This document shows positions 61,726 through 64,000 of a stretch of 64,000 nt of DNA, one piece after another. A program made the position numbers and the translations under genes. Position 1 is the stretch's first letter, and every line of letters starts with the position of its first letter. The notes under the pieces were generated by a model. That model was not told the DNA's origin. It searched no databases and saw only the letters and a list, made by a program, of their open reading frames with translations. Source of the DNA: Larix kaempferi (lineage: Eukaryota; Streptophyta; Pinopsida; Pinales; Pinaceae); NCBI GenBank assembly GCA_027924585.1, contig BSBM01000423.1, forward strand, positions 3,543,501 through 3,607,500, in the 5' to 3' direction.

Positions 61726-63179
61726 TTACTTGTGGCTCATCCTTGAGCCACTTCCAGTAGGATTCTTTGACTGCGCATCACTTGGGATGTTCATCTTCAT
61801 AGAAAATTTCTGAAATGTTGTGCTCAACTTCGAAAAATACTCCTTAGTCTCTTGCTCATATTCTTTGATCATGTCGAGCAACATCGCTGATATTGGTTCT
61901 TGCATTTGGTATTTTACCATGCTCTTTGTCATGCGGAGTTCTTCCAACTTTTCCTCGATTTGGTCAGAGAGTGCCAATGCTTCTTCTTTCCTTGGTTGCA
62001 ATTTTGATGAAGTCTTGGCTTCCTTTTTCTTGAGTGCCTTCAGTTCCTTCTGAAGCTCTTTTGTTTATGTGAACTTTTGAATCCTTTTCCTTGGAAGAAA
62101 ATCCTTCATGGTTGTGTTCATAGAGTCAAGGTCCCTCCGCTTCTTCTGAACTTCCTCCTGATTTTTCTATAATTCAGGGTCCTCTTGCAGTATATCCCAT
62201 AGCTTAGTGACTTCTTCTAACAAATATTGACACCTCATAACTTCTGCAGAGATGTTCTATGTTGACGTCTTTAGTTCTTCATCCCTTGCTTCTTTTATTT
62301 CTGGTGGAGTGCCAAGTTGTTTCCTAGACTCTAAGTCAACAATATTTACTTTGTAGGCAATCTCCAATTCTTCCATTTTTGCTTCTATATTGTCTATTGC
62401 AGTACCAATCTTAAGAATGGTCGCTTCTACATCAGGCTCTTCTTTGCATTCTGGGATCTCGGCACAGACTTCAGCTACTGCTTTCTTCAATTTATTCTGC
62501 CTCTCATTTGCATTTGCTAGCTCATTGGTCTTCATCGTGCATTCATTCTTCAGCTCTTTATAGTTGTCTTCCAGCTTCAGATTCTTGTTGTATGAGATCA
62601 TATCTCTATCTCTAGTTTCCACCACAACCTGCAAGTGCATATTTTGCAATCCTTTAATGGGTAGAATTCCCATGTTAATATCCAAATGTACGAGCTTCTT
62701 TGCACCTTCAGTTAGTTTATTGGACAGGAATATCACATTCATTGGCTCTATGCAGACTAGTTAGGGTCTCATAGTTAAAGCAGGCACTTTTATTTTTCTT
62801 CTACTTGACTCCTTTGGCCTGTCTTCGGAGTCTGATTCTCTTATGAAATCTCTTTCGGATTGTTCTACTCTGGCCATCATACTTTCAGTTCTGCGAGGCC
62901 CTCTATCATGCTTGATTGGAGTTTCTCTTGCTTCCTATATTTTATTGTGAGTGTCTCTTCAATATGCTCACAGAATCTAATTGCGATGTAGTCATAATCA
63001 TCACCATGCAGCTTTGCATCGAGCGAAGTCTTGCTTGCTTTTTGTTTCTTTCTTTGTGATCCCTCTGGAACGGATGTGTCAAGGGTTAATCCTCTTTTAT
63101 CCTGCTGGAAGATCAACAATTTGTTGTTATTCTTGTCCTTGATCTTGCTCTTCTTCTTGTGCCCAGGTGTCACTTCCAT
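61726..63179 (-). pseudogene. Coiled-coil protein pseudogene
   Basis: A broken minus-strand gene of about 480 codons. 62877-63179 (Lys-rich start, Met-Glu-Val-Thr-Pro) ends at a stop overlapping ATGATGGCC in another frame. That second frame continues from 62880 to 61726 with in-frame stops near 62760, 62255, 62170 and 62065. Intact pieces are 62257-62742 and 61726-62001. The text is Glu/Lys/Leu-rich with heptad-like spacing. Its ATG lies 9 bp from a possible LTR edge at 63187, so it may be the internal gene of a decayed non-autonomous LTR element, by analogy with 51010-52893, though I see no sequence similarity. Confidence 0.5.
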
Positions 63180-63186
63180 TGGCGCT

Positions 63187-64000
63187 TGTAATACCCCTAG
63201 AACCTTGGTTAAAGTTTAAATACTTTGTAATAATTTTTTTAATTATTGTGGAACAATTATTTGACCAAATGTGGTCAAAGAACTTGTTTGAGGATATTGT
63301 ATTATTTTTATTATTTAATAAATAGAAACAGGAGAATCCAATCTGAAGTAGCTGTTGAAAGAGTATTTGTTGTCCCACAAGGAGGAATGACATGTGTTGG
63401 GCAGATTTCGCATAGTGGTGAAAACCACTAATTAATACCTCAAAAGGTGCAGGAGGCCTCATCCCTATTTTTAAGGTCATAACTCCATATGGAGGTTCTA
63501 GAGTAGGAGGCTCATGATAGACCTAAGTCTAGGAAATGTTGTATTAAGCAATTCCCATTAGACAAGCAAGAGGCTTGGATGGAAGAGGAAAATTATTTTG
63601 TTGAGATGAGAATGAGAACTGAGTGATAGTTATGGGTTGCTTCAACTGTCATTGTCCTTGTGGTCCAGCAAACAAGCTTAGGGGTTTCAGAACAAGTAAT
63701 CTTGGTTGTTCTAGAAGATTGGTTGGGAGGAACGACCAACTTCAGATTGGATTCAATCTGTTCTTTCAGTCAGGTTCTATTATTGTTTCAGTAGTATTCT
63801 GCACATTTTATTATTATCTGTTAGTAGCAAATGATGAAGTGTATTTTATATTTTTTTAATGTTCTTCTAATTATTTTATTGCTGAGAATTTATATGTATT
63901 TAGGTTTACTATGTTAATGTTATCTACATTCTGTTATTCTATTTCATAATGCTACAAATTGGATTAAAGCTTATAAAATTAAAAGTATCCTATTTTGTTC
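63187..64000. mobile_element. Possible LTR edge and partial LTR
   Basis: TGTAATACCCCTAGAACC at 63187 has the form of a plant Ty3 LTR start. The following 810 bp are AT-rich without a gene and run off the window. No partner LTR or PBS is visible here. Confidence 0.3.

Overview
The window looks like gene-poor, repeat-dominated nuclear DNA from a land plant with a large genome. The evidence is several plant-type LTR retrotransposons primed by initiator tRNA-Met (TGGTATCAGAGC), a plant-type LINE ORF1 remnant, a MITE-like element, many tandem repeats and long AT-rich tracts. A gymnosperm or other large-genome seed plant is my guess from the very long LTRs and lack of genes; the sequence does not prove it. 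I found no host gene I can defend. There are only two short candidate exons on the minus strand near 26.7-27.1 kb and a possible captured promoter/exon segment inside a retroelement.

Layout. (1) 1-12102: a nearly complete Ty3/Gypsy chromovirus (Tekay/Del-like, chromodomain integrase) on the minus strand. It has 4387-bp LTRs, a single intact 1563-codon gag-pol frame, and LTRs differing by only about three substitutions where both can be compared; its left LTR is cut by the window edge. (2) 12103-13690: a GAT/acidic-codon repeat, a CT-rich tract and a CpG-rich 26-bp minisatellite. (3) 17.5-19.9 kb: small tandem repeats, then two arms of a ~74-bp minisatellite in opposite orientation (foldback-like). 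(4) 22000-26409: a solo LTR (4410 bp) of a relative of the first element, with TSD GCATC, sitting in a 40-bp tandem repeat. (5) 28.6-30.8 kb: a decayed LINE ORF1 (DUF4283-like) next to a decayed LTR/PBS fragment. (6) 32.3-35.9 kb: degenerate satellite-like DNA with a homogeneous core of five exact 293-bp units. (7) 39362-39840: a MITE-like element with 18-bp perfect TIRs. (8) 43.3-46 kb: an 87-bp tandem repeat, a decayed Arg/Glu/Gln-rich coding repeat, a ~55-bp inverted-repeat element, and a C-rich then G-rich palindromic tract. (9) 48837-55319: a complete non-autonomous LTR retrotransposon (2-kb LTRs, TSD GAGAA) whose only gene is an intact 627-codon frame with no gag, RT or integrase motif that I recognise. 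(10) 56912-60968: a second non-autonomous LTR element with 218-bp LTRs (TSD AATAT), carrying a broken gag-like frame interrupted by about 1 kb that looks like a captured promoter plus exon. (11) 61.7-63.2 kb: a coiled-coil pseudogene on the minus strand beside a possible LTR edge.

How the parts relate. Only the first element encodes the full machinery (protease, RT, RNase H, integrase). Elements 9 and 10 keep the cis signals (LTR ends, PBS, polypurine tract) and would have to be mobilised in trans. All three LTR elements carry a small hairpin just upstream of the polypurine tract, two of them with an AGGA loop. The strongest candidate for something undescribed is the 627-residue repeat-containing protein of element 9. 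All homology statements rest on reading motifs by eye; no database search was possible.
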